In this document: positions 15,153 through 23,986 of the stretch, in pieces | Numbering within the stretch: position 1 is the stretch's first letter | How the letters are laid out: each line of letters opens with the position of its first letter | Source of the DNA: Pseudomonas sp. LD120 | GTDB lineage: Bacteria > Pseudomonadota > Gammaproteobacteria > Pseudomonadales > Pseudomonadaceae | Length of the DNA: 64,000 nucleotides | NCBI RefSeq assembly: GCF_009861525.1 | Contig: NZ_WVHL01000005.1 | Location: 2,108,001 to 2,172,000 of the forward strand | Reading direction: 5' to 3' | The notes under the pieces: generated by a model | What the model saw: only the letters and a program-made list of their open reading frames with translations | Databases searched by the model: none | What the model was told of the DNA's origin: nothing | Translations under genes and position numbers: made by a program

Positions 15153-17464
15153 ACCCTTTATCCAATGATTTTGCACTGAGCAACCTCAGCCGTCGGGGCT
15201 TGCTCAAAGGCATGGGCGCCACCGGGGCTCTGGTTCTGGCGGCCAGTTGGGGGTGGCAGAAGGCTTTTGCCGAAGATCGGAAGTTCGGTGCTGACGGCAT
15301 GCCCCATGGCTGGGTCGATGATCCCAAGGTCTACGTGAGCATTGCCGCGGACGGCAGCGTGACGGTGATCTGTAACCGTTCGGAAATGGGCCAGGGCGTG
15401 CGTACCAGCCTGAGCATGGTGGTGGCCGATGAACTGGAGGCCGACTGGGCTCGGGTCAGGGTCCGGCAGGCGCCAGGAGACGAGGCGCGGTACGGCAATC
15501 AGGACACTGATGGCTCGCGCAGCATGCGCCACTGGTACGAGCCCATGCGTCGTTGCGGCGCCGCCGCGCGGACCATGCTGGAGCAGGCCGCCGCCGAGCA
15601 GTGGCAAGTACCGTTGACGGAGTGCCGGGCGCAGTTGCACCAGGTGGTTCACCAACCCAGCGGGCGCGAGCTGGATTATGGCGCTCTGGCCGCAGCGGCG
15701 GGCGCCTTGAGCGTGCCGGCCCGGGACAGCCTGCGGCTGAAGCAGCCGTCGGAGTTTCGCTATATCGGTAAAGAAGCGACACGCGCCATCGACGGCGAGG
15801 ACATCGTCAATGGCCGCGCGGTGTACGGTGCCGATGTGCACTTTGAAGGCATGCTGTTTGCGGCAGTGGCACGGCCTCGGGTTCATGGCGGCAAGGTCAA
15901 GTCCGTTGACGACCGCGCGGCGCTGAAGGTGCCGGGAGTGATCAAGGTCATGCCCATTGACAGTCGCCCCCTGCCTTCCGAATTCCAGCCGCTGGGCGGC
16001 ATCGCGGTGCTGGCGAGCAATACCTGGGCGGCGATCAAGGGGCGTGATGCCTTGAAGATCGAGTGGGACGACGGAGCCAATGCCGGGTACAACTCCATTG
16101 AATATCGCAAGGAGTTGGAGGCGGCGGCGCAAAAGCCGGGCAAGGTGGTGCGCAGTACCGGCAACCTGGATGACGCACTGGGTGGTGCGCAGAGTAGCCT
16201 GGAAGCCACCTATTACCTGCCGCACCTGGCCCAGGCACCGATGGAACCGATGGTGGCCGTGGCGCGCTTTCAGGATGGTCGCTGTGAAGCCTGGGCGCCA
16301 AGTCAGGCGCCTCAGGTCACCCGCGAGCGAATTGCCGAGCGTCTGGGTATCGGCTTTGATCAGGTCACGGTCAACGTCACCCTGCTGGGCGGCGGTTTCG
16401 GGCGCAAATCCAAGCCTGACTTCATTCTTGAAGCGGCAATCCTGGCCAAGGCGTTTCCCGGCAAGGCGGTGCGGGTGCAGTGGACCCGGGAAGACGACCT
16501 TCATCACGGCTACTTTCATACGGTGTCGGTGGAGTACCTCAAGGCCGGGCTGAACAAGGACGGCATGCCGGCGGCGTGGTTGCATCGCACCGTGGCCCCG
16601 AGCATCACCGCGCTGTTCGCCCCGGGGATGAAACACGAAGCGGCGTTCGAGCTGGGCATGGGCTTCACCAACATGGCCTATGCGATTCCCAATGTGCGTC
16701 TGGAGAACCCAGAGGCCGTCGCTCATACCCGGGTCGGCTGGTACCGTTCGGTGTCGAACATTCCACATGGCTTCGCCATTCAGAGTTTTGTCGACGAGCT
16801 GGCCCATAAGGCCGGTCAGGACCCGTTGCAGTACCAGCTCAAGCTCTTGGGGCCTGATCGACAGATCGATCCAGGGACCTTGAGCGACGAGTGGAACTAC
16901 GGCGAGTCCCCGGAGCGTTATCCGATTGATACCGGACGTTTGCGCGCGGTCTTGGAAACCGCGGCCAAGGCTGCCGGCTGGGGGCGTCCATTACCCAAGG
17001 GGCACGGCTTGGGATTGGCGGTGCATTACAGCTTCGTGACCTATGTGGCGGCAGCGATCGAGGTGGAGGTCAAGGAAGATGGCACGCTGATCGTGCACAA
17101 GGCCGACATCGCCGCGGATTGCGGTCCGCAGATTAACCCCGAACGTATCCGTTCGCAGTTCGAAGGGGCGTGCGTCATGGGGTTGGGCAATGCAGTGCTG
17201 GGGGAAATCAGCTTCAAGGACGGCCAGGTCCAGCAGGACAACTTCCATATGTATGAAGTGGCGCGCATGTCCCTGGCGCCGAAAGAGCTGCACGTGCATC
17301 TGCTTGCCCCACGAGGTGAGGTGCCGTTGGGCGGGGTGGGCGAGCCGGGCGTGCCACCCATTGCGCCAGCCCTGTGCAACGCGATCTTCGCCGCCACCGG
17401 CAAGCGTATCCGCAACCTGCCGGTGCGTTACCAGTTGCAGGGCTGGCAACAGGCGCCAGTCTGA
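15149..17464 (+). CDS. Molybdopterin-binding subunit of a molybdenum hydroxylase (IorB-like)
   Basis: A 771-residue catalytic subunit of the xanthine oxidase family. The N-terminus has twin arginines (R15-R16 in 'LSRRGLLKG') followed by a hydrophobic stretch ending 'QKAFA', a Tat signal, so the complex is probably exported folded with its cofactor. The aldehyde oxidase a/b hammerhead (~residues 210-310) precedes the molybdopterin domains, with 'LGGGFGRKSKPDF' and, near the C-terminus, 'GGVGEPGVPPIAPALCNA', whose Glu is the catalytic base. IorB-type proteins have this split arrangement. No cytochrome subunit is encoded beside it, so the electron acceptor is unclear. Confidence 0.88.
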   Translation: MNPLSNDFALSNLSRRGLLKGMGATGALVLAASWGWQKAFAEDRKFGADGMPHGWVDDPKVYVSIAADGSVTVICNRSEMGQGVRTSLSMVVADELEADWARVRVRQAPGDEARYGNQDTDGSRSMRHWYEPMRRCGAAARTMLEQAAAEQWQVPLTECRAQLHQVVHQPSGRELDYGALAAAAGALSVPARDSLRLKQPSEFRYIGKEATRAIDGEDIVNGRAVYGADVHFEGMLFAAVARPRVHGGKVKSVDDRAALKVPGVIKVMPIDSRPLPSEFQPLGGIAVLASNTWAAIKGRDALKIEWDDGANAGYNSIEYRKELEAAAQKPGKVVRSTGNLDDALGGAQSSLEATYYLPHLAQAPMEPMVAVARFQDGRCEAWAPSQAPQVTRERIAERLGIGFDQVTVNVTLLGGGFGRKSKPDFILEAAILAKAFPGKAVRVQWTREDDLHHGYFHTVSVEYLKAGLNKDGMPAAWLHRTVAPSITALFAPGMKHEAAFELGMGFTNMAYAIPNVRLENPEAVAHTRVGWYRSVSNIPHGFAIQSFVDELAHKAGQDPLQYQLKLLGPDRQIDPGTLSDEWNYGESPERYPIDTGRLRAVLETAAKAAGWGRPLPKGHGLGLAVHYSFVTYVAAAIEVEVKEDGTLIVHKADIAADCGPQINPERIRSQFEGACVMGLGNAVLGEISFKDGQVQQDNFHMYEVARMSLAPKELHVHLLAPRGEVPLGGVGEPGVPPIAPALCNAIFAATGKRIRNLPVRYQLQGWQQAPV

Positions 17465-18459
17465 TGGACAGCGTCGATCTGAATGTCTTGCGCAGCGTCC
17501 TGGAATGGCGCCGCGCCGGGCGGAGGGTGGTGCTTTACACCGTGGTCCAAACCTGGGGCAGTGCACCCCGGCCGCCAGGCGCGATGCTGGCCTTGCGCGA
17601 TGACGGGGTGGTGATTGGCTCGGTGTCCGGTGGTTGTATCGAGGATGATCTGATCAGCCGTTTGAATGATGGGCGTCTTGCGCCAGCAGCTCCTGCGGTA
17701 TCACTGGTGACCTACGGCGTGACTGTTGAAGAGGCGGCGCGATTTGGACTGCCTTGTGGCGGCACGTTGCGTCTGACCGAGGAGCCGGTCGGTGATCCGG
17801 CCTGGGTCGACGAACTGCTGCGACGTTGCCAGGCGCAGCAGATCGTCGCCCGGGAACTGAACTTGAATACCGGCCAGGTGCTGCTCAAGGCGGCGAACAA
17901 AGCCGATGAGCTGGTTTTTGACGGGGTCACCTTGCGAGCGATTTACGGGCCGCGTTGGCGTCTGCTGCTGATCGGCGCGGGGCAGCTATCCCGGTATGTG
18001 GCGCAGATGGCACGATTGCTGGATTTCGAGGTGCTGATCTGTGACCCGCGCCAGGAGTTCGTTCATGGCTGGGAGCCGCAGGATGGACGGTTTGTCGCGG
18101 GCATGCCTGACGATGCGGTGTTGAGCATCGTGCCTGACGAGCGGACCGCGGTGGTCGCGCTGACCCATGATCCGCGTCTGGATGACATGGCTTTGCTGAC
18201 GGCGCTGGATTCCCGGGCGTTTTATGTCGGAGCCCTGGGGTCGCGGGTCAACAGTCAGCGACGTCGGGACAATCTCGCCCTGTTGGGTTTGTCGGCGCAG
18301 GCCATCGAACGTTTGCATGGGCCAGTAGGGTTGCACATCGGCAGTCATACCCCAGCGGAGATTGCACTGTCGCTGCTGGCGGAGATCGTGGCGATCAAAA
18401 ATGGCATCGATTCCTCGCAAAAGAAGCCACTGCTGCGGGCAAGCGGGGCCGTGGCGTGA
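17464..18459 (+). CDS. XdhC/CoxI family molybdenum cofactor maturation protein
   Basis: A 331-residue protein with the N-terminal XdhC domain ('TVVQTWGSAPRPPGAMLALR', 'GSVSGGCIEDDL') and a C-terminal Rossmann domain ('LLLIGAGQLSRYVAQMARLL', 'ALGSRVNSQRRRDNL'). XdhC proteins bind the molybdenum cofactor, promote its sulfuration and insert it into the hydroxylase. The ATG shares one base with the stop of the Mo subunit, and the next gene overlaps by four bases, which ties it to the maturation of this enzyme. Confidence 0.9.
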   Translation: MDSVDLNVLRSVLEWRRAGRRVVLYTVVQTWGSAPRPPGAMLALRDDGVVIGSVSGGCIEDDLISRLNDGRLAPAAPAVSLVTYGVTVEEAARFGLPCGGTLRLTEEPVGDPAWVDELLRRCQAQQIVARELNLNTGQVLLKAANKADELVFDGVTLRAIYGPRWRLLLIGAGQLSRYVAQMARLLDFEVLICDPRQEFVHGWEPQDGRFVAGMPDDAVLSIVPDERTAVVALTHDPRLDDMALLTALDSRAFYVGALGSRVNSQRRRDNLALLGLSAQAIERLHGPVGLHIGSHTPAEIALSLLAEIVAIKNGIDSSQKKPLLRASGAVA

Positions 18460-19046
18460 GTTCGTCACCTGTGGCAGTCATCCTGGCGGCAGGGCAGGGC
18501 AGTCGCTATCGACAAGTAGCGGGGGCGGACCAGGACAAGTTGCTGGTTCCTTGCCAAGGGCTCGACGGCGTGCTGCGCCCGGTACTTGAGCAGGTGCTGG
18601 TCAACCTGCCTGCTGAAGTGACTCGCAGGGTACTGGTGACCACTCCCGAGCGACTGCAAGTGGTGGACCTGGCGCGTGCTTATGGTTGTCAGGTGCTGCT
18701 ACTGGAGTCCAGTGGCATGGGGCAGAGTCTGGCGGCGGCAGTGGCGGAGTGTGCCAATGCCGATGGTTGGTTGGTGGTGTTGGGGGACATGCCTTTTATT
18801 TCGCCCGCCACCACGCGACAGGTGATTGGGGCGCTGACGCAGGCGTGCATCAGTGTGCCGCTGTTGGGTGATCGACAGGGGCATCCGGTGGCATTTGGTC
18901 GGGCTTATGGCCAGGCTCTGCAGGGCTTGACCGGTGATCGTGGGGCCAGGGCCTTGTTGGCGGCGGGCATGGTGGTGGAGGTGCCGGTATTGGACCTGGG
19001 GGTGGTGCGGGATGTGGATCGGCCCGAGGCCCTGATTCGTCGGTAG
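18456..19046 (+). CDS. MobA/MocA-like nucleotidyltransferase
   Basis: A 196-residue NTP-transferase. The N-terminal 'AVILAAGQGSRYRQVAGAD' with 'DKLL' shortly after is the nucleotide and Mg binding motif, and 'VLGDMPFISP' is the second metal site. As the last gene of a molybdenum hydroxylase operon with XdhC, it is best read as a molybdenum cofactor cytidylyltransferase (MocA type, making MCD) rather than general MobA. GTG start overlaps xdhC by four bases. A strong terminator follows. Confidence 0.85.
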   Translation: MSSSPVAVILAAGQGSRYRQVAGADQDKLLVPCQGLDGVLRPVLEQVLVNLPAEVTRRVLVTTPERLQVVDLARAYGCQVLLLESSGMGQSLAAAVAECANADGWLVVLGDMPFISPATTRQVIGALTQACISVPLLGDRQGHPVAFGRAYGQALQGLTGDRGARALLAAGMVVEVPVLDLGVVRDVDRPEALIRR

Positions 19047-19055
19047 CGGACAATC

Positions 19056-19090
19056 ACAAGCCCCGCCCGGTTACCCGGGCGGGGCTTTTT
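19056..19090 (+). terminator. Strong intrinsic terminator between mocA-like gene and rne
   Basis: A 13-bp stem, AAGCCCCGCCCGG with CCGGGCGGGGCTT, closes on a four-base loop and is followed by five T's. rne ends 15 bp beyond on the opposite strand, so the hairpin may serve both transcripts. Confidence 0.88.
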
Positions 19091-19104
19091 CATGGCCGTC
19101 TGAA

Positions 19105-22100
19105 TCAGACGAGCGGTTTAGGCTCGCGCTGCTCTTCGTCGGCGTGCGTTGCAGGCTCAACCGAGCTTGGAGCTTGCTCGATCACTGGGGCGGATTGCTC
19201 TGCCACAGGCTGGGCTGCAGCTTCGGTCACTTCGGCAGGAGCGGGAGCGGCGTCGACAGCCGCTGGAGCTTCTACCAGAGCCGGTTCGGCAACGATTACC
19301 GCTTCAACTGGGGCGGCAGCCGCCAGTTCCGCTTCCTTCTGCAGGCGCTCGGCTTCACGCTTACGGCGACGCACTTCACGCGGGTCGTTCGGTGCGCGGC
19401 CATTGCTGGTCAGGGCGCTGGCCGGTGCGGCTTCGACCACCGGAGCCGGTTCGGCAACGGCAGGGGCTGTAGCCGCTGCGGGCTCTTCAGCCTGCACAGG
19501 CGGTTGTGCCGCCAGGGGTTGCTCGACCACCGCCGGCTCAGCCGCAGGGGCTGGAACCTCGGCTGTTTCTTCAACCACTGGTGTCTGGACCACAGGTTCC
19601 GCAACCGGTTGCTCGATAACTGGCTGCTCAGCAACTACAGGCTGGTCTTGGACGGCCACGCTTGTTTCGGCAGCGGCTTCAGCCGGTTGTTCTTCGCGTG
19701 CAGGTTGCACTTCGACGGCTGGAACTGCAGGCGTTTGCACTGCGCTGGTGGCTTCAACCACTGGTGCTTCCGGAGCCTGTTGTTCAGCTGCTTCCGGAGC
19801 CTGTTGGTCGGCCGCGGCGGTAGCGCGCTCGGCTTGCTGGTGAGCTTCGGCCTCAGCGTTGGCGCTGATGGCGGGGCTGGTAACAGCGGCTGTTACCGCG
19901 AGGCCGGCAGCCAAGTCAGCGCTGCTTGGTTCTGCGGCGTTCTCTTCCGAGCCTTCGATCACATCGCCATTGGCATCACGCTGACGCTCGCGGCGATTGC
20001 TGCGACGACGTTGACCACGAGAACGACGACGTGGACGTTCGCCTTCGGCGTTGTCCTGGCCTTCCTCCTGCGCTTGCTCTTCGTTGGGCAGCACTTCTTC
20101 TTCGCTGGCGGCTGCCGCTTGGGCCTGCTCGGTACGTGGTTGACGCTCTTCGCGTGGCGCACGTGGCTGGCGTTCTTCGCGAGGCTGGCGAGCTGGACGC
20201 TCTTCGGCAACGACTGCAGCGGTAGCTGCGGCAGCTGGAGCGGCATCCAGTGGCTCGCGCAGTTCGCGAACGCGTTCTTCGCGCTCACCGCGTGGCTTGC
20301 GGTCTTCACGAGGCGCGCGCGGTTGACGCTCTTCACGAGGTGCGCGTGGAGCGCGTTCTTCGCGGGCTACGTTCTGTGCTTCTTCACGGACTTCACGGGG
20401 TTCGCGTGGTTGACGCTCTTCCCGTGGCGCGCGTTCTTCACGCGGAGCACGTTCTTCGCGTGGCTTACGTTCTTCATCGCGGCGACCGTTACGGTTGCGG
20501 CTCTGCTGGCGACCATTGCGACGTTGCTCTTCATTGTTGCGGGCAGGACGCTCGGTCACTGGTTTCTCAACCACTACCGGAGCGGCCGGCTCTTCCTTGG
20601 TGGCGAACAGGCTGACTAGGGACTTCACCAGCCCTTTGAACAGACTTGGTTCGGCAACAACCGGAGTGGGGGTGGCGGCCGGGGCTGGGGCTTCGGTTGG
20701 CACTGGAGCGTTGGCGCGAGCCGGAGCAGTCTTCACTGCAGCTTCCTGGCGAACCAGGGTGCGGGTGGCGGCAGTTGGCTGAACTTCTTCGGCTTCGGCA
20801 GCGGCAGCGGCGATTTCGTAGCTGGACTGGTTGGTGTTGGCTTCCGGGCTGTCATCGCGCAGGCGCTGAACTTCGAAGTGCGGCGTTTCGAGGTGATCGT
20901 TCGGCAGGATGACGATGCGGGCACGGGTACGCAGTTCGATCTTGGTGATCGAGTTGCGTTTTTCGTTGAGCAGGAAAGCGGCGACCGGAATCGGCACTTG
21001 GGCGCGAACTTCGGCGGTGCGGTCTTTCAGGGCTTCTTCTTCGATCAGGCGCAGGATCGCCAGGGACAGCGACTCGACGTCACGGATGATGCCGGTGCCG
21101 TTGCAGCGTGGGCAGACGATGCCGCTGCTTTCACCCAGGGATGGGCGCAGGCGCTGACGGGACATTTCCAGCAGGCCGAAGCGCGAGATGCGGCCGATCT
21201 GTACACGGGCGCGGTCGGCTTCCAGGCATTCGCGGACTTTTTCTTCCACTGCGCGCTGGTTTTTGGCCGGGGTCATGTCGATGAAGTCGATGACGATCAG
21301 GCCGCCGATGTCACGCAGACGCAGTTGGCGAGCGATTTCTTCCGCTGCTTCCAGGTTGGTCTGCAGAGCGGTTTCTTCGATGTCGCTGCCTTTGGTGGCG
21401 CGGGCCGAGTTGATGTCGATGGACACCAGGGCTTCGGTTGGGTCGATGACGATGGAGCCGCCGGAAGGCAGTTCAACCACGCGCTGGAAGGCGGTCTCGA
21501 TCTGGCTTTCGATCTGGAAGCGGTTGAACAGCGGCACGCTGTCTTCGTACAGCTTGATCTTGCTGGCGTACTGCGGCATCACCTGGCGGATGAAGGTCAG
21601 GGCTTCGTCCTGGGCTTCAACGCTGTCGATCAGCACTTCGCCGATGTCCTGGCGCAGGTAGTCGCGAATGGCGCGGATGATCACGTTGCTTTCCTGGTAG
21701 ATCAGGAAAGGCGCGGAGCGATCCAGCGACGCTTCTTTGATGGCGGTCCAGAGTTGCAGCAGGTAGTCGAGGTCCCACTGCATTTCTTCGCTGCTGCGGC
21801 CCAGGCCGGCGGTGCGCACGATCAGGCCCATGTCGGCCGGTGCGACCAGACCATTCAGCGCTTCACGCAGTTCATTGCGTTCTTCGCCTTCAATGCGGCG
21901 AGAAATGCCGCCGGCACGTGGGTTGTTCGGCATCAGCACCAGGTAGCGACCGGCCAGGCTGATAAAGGTGGTCAGGGCGGCGCCCTTGTTGCCACGTTCT
22001 TCTTTCTCGACCTGGACGATGACTTCCTGGCCTTCGCTCAGGACGTCCTTGATGTTGACGCGGCCTTCGGGGGCTTTCTTGAAGTATTCGCGGGAGATTT

Positions 22101-22314
22101 CTTTGAGGGGCAGGAAGCCATGGCGCTCAGAGCCGAAATCGACAAAGGCAGCCTCAAGGCTTGGTTCGATGCGAGTGATGCGGCCTTTATAGATGTTGGC
22201 CTTTTTCTGCTCGCGTGCACCGGACTCGATGTCCAGGTCGTAGAGGCGCTGGCCGTCTACCAGGGCAACACGCAACTCTTCGGGTTGAGTTGCGTTAATC
22301 AGCATTCTTTTCAT
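19105..22314 (-). CDS. rne: Ribonuclease E
   Basis: A 1069-residue endoribonuclease and scaffold of the RNA degradosome. The catalytic half (~1-530) starts 'MKRMLINATQPEELRVALVDG', carries an S1 domain (~35-125) and the DNase I-like core with metal Asp in 'VSIDINSARATKGSDIEETALQTN', and the zinc link 'CPRCNGTG'. The C-terminal half is disordered: first Arg/Glu-rich repeats (EERAPRE-type, ~residues 610-720), then a long Ala/Pro/Glu/Val region, and the end 'EQREPKPLV'. The start is the ATG at 22314; an extension to 22362 contradicts the family N-terminus. It has a long leader (see 22315-22965). Confidence 0.96.
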   Translation of the reverse strand: MKRMLINATQPEELRVALVDGQRLYDLDIESGAREQKKANIYKGRITRIEPSLEAAFVDFGSERHGFLPLKEISREYFKKAPEGRVNIKDVLSEGQEVIVQVEKEERGNKGAALTTFISLAGRYLVLMPNNPRAGGISRRIEGEERNELREALNGLVAPADMGLIVRTAGLGRSSEEMQWDLDYLLQLWTAIKEASLDRSAPFLIYQESNVIIRAIRDYLRQDIGEVLIDSVEAQDEALTFIRQVMPQYASKIKLYEDSVPLFNRFQIESQIETAFQRVVELPSGGSIVIDPTEALVSIDINSARATKGSDIEETALQTNLEAAEEIARQLRLRDIGGLIVIDFIDMTPAKNQRAVEEKVRECLEADRARVQIGRISRFGLLEMSRQRLRPSLGESSGIVCPRCNGTGIIRDVESLSLAILRLIEEEALKDRTAEVRAQVPIPVAAFLLNEKRNSITKIELRTRARIVILPNDHLETPHFEVQRLRDDSPEANTNQSSYEIAAAAAEAEEVQPTAATRTLVRQEAAVKTAPARANAPVPTEAPAPAATPTPVVAEPSLFKGLVKSLVSLFATKEEPAAPVVVEKPVTERPARNNEEQRRNGRQQSRNRNGRRDEERKPREERAPREERAPREERQPREPREVREEAQNVAREERAPRAPREERQPRAPREDRKPRGEREERVRELREPLDAAPAAAATAAVVAEERPARQPREERQPRAPREERQPRTEQAQAAAASEEEVLPNEEQAQEEGQDNAEGERPRRRSRGQRRRSNRRERQRDANGDVIEGSEENAAEPSSADLAAGLAVTAAVTSPAISANAEAEAHQQAERATAAADQQAPEAAEQQAPEAPVVEATSAVQTPAVPAVEVQPAREEQPAEAAAETSVAVQDQPVVAEQPVIEQPVAEPVVQTPVVEETAEVPAPAAEPAVVEQPLAAQPPVQAEEPAAATAPAVAEPAPVVEAAPASALTSNGRAPNDPREVRRRKREAERLQKEAELAAAAPVEAVIVAEPALVEAPAAVDAAPAPAEVTEAAAQPVAEQSAPVIEQAPSSVEPATHADEEQREPKPLV
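20128..20480 (-). repeat. Low-complexity Arg/Glu/Pro repeat inside rne
   Basis: Tandem imperfect copies of codons for EERAPRE / EERQPRE occur over ~350 bp. On the plus strand it reads as repeated CGTTCTTCGCG / CGCTCTTCACG. It encodes the arginine-rich RNA-binding part of the RNase E scaffold, and copy number is likely variable between strains. Confidence 0.75.
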
Positions 22315-22965
22315 GTAGTACCGTCGGTTTCCGGGCTGCCGGAAACGGCGTTCGGCACACACGACTTCTCACGGTCGGTGTCAGGTGCGTCAGGAGTGCT
22401 TGAACACTCCAGTGTCTAGCGAGGTTCGTCCAAATAACTAAGGGCGAAGTCGCAACTCACGCGTCCTGCTTGCTGTGGTGACTAAGGCACCGCTTAAGCA
22501 AAAAATCTGTCAGGAGGAGGAATCAACCGGCTACTGTGGACGAGATGAAGCGTCTTGATAAAGCCTAATGCTACACAGTCCGACGGTTGTGCATCTCCAC
22601 CCTACACGTATCCCTGATAATTCGGGTGCTGCCGCGCGCAGAATCCGCAGCGGGTTGGCATTTACCGTGACCTCCGAAAGGGGAGGTCACGCATCATGGC
22701 TAAAGGCGTTGTTTCCGTAACTTACGCTCGGGTTTGTTAGTCGCTGACTGCACTTTGTGAACTGGCCGTTAATCGCTGCGTAAGAAGCGAGTGATGACTC
22801 TGCTTTATACGGGTTTCAGGCCTCATGTCACCTGCGCTTGTTACAACGTCAAACTCTTCCGTTATGTAGCGAGGGTTGCGTAGGACGGCCTTGCGTCCTC
22901 TTGAATTGCGTTGGTCAGGGCCGGCTAGTTGCCGATATTGCGCTGTCCAGCCGCTTTTGGCGGCG
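22315..22965 (-). promoter_or_regulatory. Long rne leader with a 9-bp perfect hairpin
   Basis: About 650 bases separate the predicted rne promoter from the ATG and hold no credible gene. Within it, at 22667-22690, GTGACCTCC and GGAGGTCAC form a perfect 9-bp stem around six bases. In E. coli, RNase E feeds back on its own mRNA through hairpins of the rne 5' UTR; a similar role here is inference from position. Confidence 0.5.
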
Positions 22966-22971
22966 TTCGCG

Positions 22972-23000
22972 ACTATAGCAGCAATCATTAAGTGCTTCAA
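22972..23000 (-). promoter_or_regulatory. Predicted sigma-70 promoter of rne
   Basis: On the minus strand TTGAAG (22995-23000), a 17-bp spacer and TATAGT (22972-22977), with an extended TGC just before the -10, form a near-consensus promoter pointing at rne. It lies only 30 bp upstream of the divergent rluC start. Confidence 0.6.
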
Positions 23001-23029
23001 ATCCATAAAAAATTGTTATCATTCGCGCC

Positions 23030-23986
23030 ATGACGACTACTGCCCCTTCGACCCCAGGCGTTCAAATGCTTGAGGTCTCGCCGGAATATGCCGGCCAACG
23101 TATTGATAACTTCCTTCTAGCGCGACTCAAGGGTGTGCCCAAGACCTTGATTTACCGCATTTTGCGTAAAGGCGAGGTGCGTGTGAACAAGGGGCGGATC
23201 AAGCCCGAATACAAGTTGCAGGCGGGCGATGTAGTGCGCGTGCCGCCGGTGCGTGTACCCGAGCGTGATGAGCCTGTCCCGCTGGCTCAGGGTTTGCTGC
23301 AGCGACTGGAAGCCTCGATCGTCTTCGAAGACAAGGCGCTGATTGTCATTAACAAGCCTGCCGGGATTGCCGTGCATGGTGGCAGTGGTCTGAATTTCGG
23401 TGTGATTGAAGCCTTCCGTCAGTTGCGTCCGGATGCCAAGGAGCTGGAGTTGGTGCATCGTCTCGACCGCGACACGTCCGGTCTGCTGATGATCGCGAAA
23501 AAGCGCAGCATGCTCCGTCATCTTCACGCCGCGCTGCGTGGCGATGGGGTGGACAAACGCTACATGGCCTTGGTTCGTGGGCATTGGGCGACTGCTGTGA
23601 AGCAGGTGCGCGCGCCGTTGCTCAAGAGCAACCTGCGCTCTGGCGAACGCATGGTGGAAGTCAACGAAGAGGGTAAGGAGGCCTTGACCGTGTTCAAGGT
23701 GCTGCGCCGTTTCGGTGACTTTGCCACCATGGTCGAGGCCAAGCCTGTGACTGGGCGCACCCATCAGATTCGCGTGCACACTTTGCATGCCGGGCATTGC
23801 ATTGCGGGGGACAGCAAGTACGGCGATGACGATTTCACTCGCGAAATCCGTGAGCTGGGCGGCAAGCGCTTGTTTCTCCATGCCTATATGTTGACGGTGC
23901 CGCTACCTGATGGTGGCGAGCTGAAGTTGCAGGCTCCGGTGGACGATATGTGGGCCAAGACCGTGGAGCGTTTGAGTGCGCCCTGA
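23030..23986 (+). CDS. rluC: 23S rRNA pseudouridine synthase RluC
   Basis: A 318-residue enzyme that makes pseudouridines in 23S rRNA. An S4 RNA-binding domain ('QRIDNFLLARLKGVPKTLIYR', residues ~20-80) precedes the catalytic domain with 'VHRLDRDTSGLLM', where Asp146 or so is the nucleophile, and 'KPVTGRTHQIRVH'. It is divergent from rne, the conserved pseudomonad arrangement (PA2975/PA2976). No Shine-Dalgarno is visible before ATG 23030; a second ATG at 23066 exists. A possible -10 (TATCAT) lies just upstream, so the mRNA could have a very short leader. Confidence 0.95.
   Translation: MTTTAPSTPGVQMLEVSPEYAGQRIDNFLLARLKGVPKTLIYRILRKGEVRVNKGRIKPEYKLQAGDVVRVPPVRVPERDEPVPLAQGLLQRLEASIVFEDKALIVINKPAGIAVHGGSGLNFGVIEAFRQLRPDAKELELVHRLDRDTSGLLMIAKKRSMLRHLHAALRGDGVDKRYMALVRGHWATAVKQVRAPLLKSNLRSGERMVEVNEEGKEALTVFKVLRRFGDFATMVEAKPVTGRTHQIRVHTLHAGHCIAGDSKYGDDDFTREIRELGGKRLFLHAYMLTVPLPDGGELKLQAPVDDMWAKTVERLSAP

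Noticed and set aside
15158..16807. 549-codon minus-strand frame over the Mo subunit
   Set aside because: Shadow of the 771-residue molybdenum subunit, which has all its family motifs; His/Arg/Gln-rich noise.
20128..20480. CRISPR-like or tandem repeat array
   Set aside because: The repeats are codon-phased parts of the RNase E scaffold and are not separated by unique spacers.
20878..22419. 513-codon plus-strand open frame across rne
   Set aside because: Antisense shadow of the GC-rich catalytic half of RNase E; composition (DG-, QA-, FDV-rich) is that of a reverse reading, with no family match.
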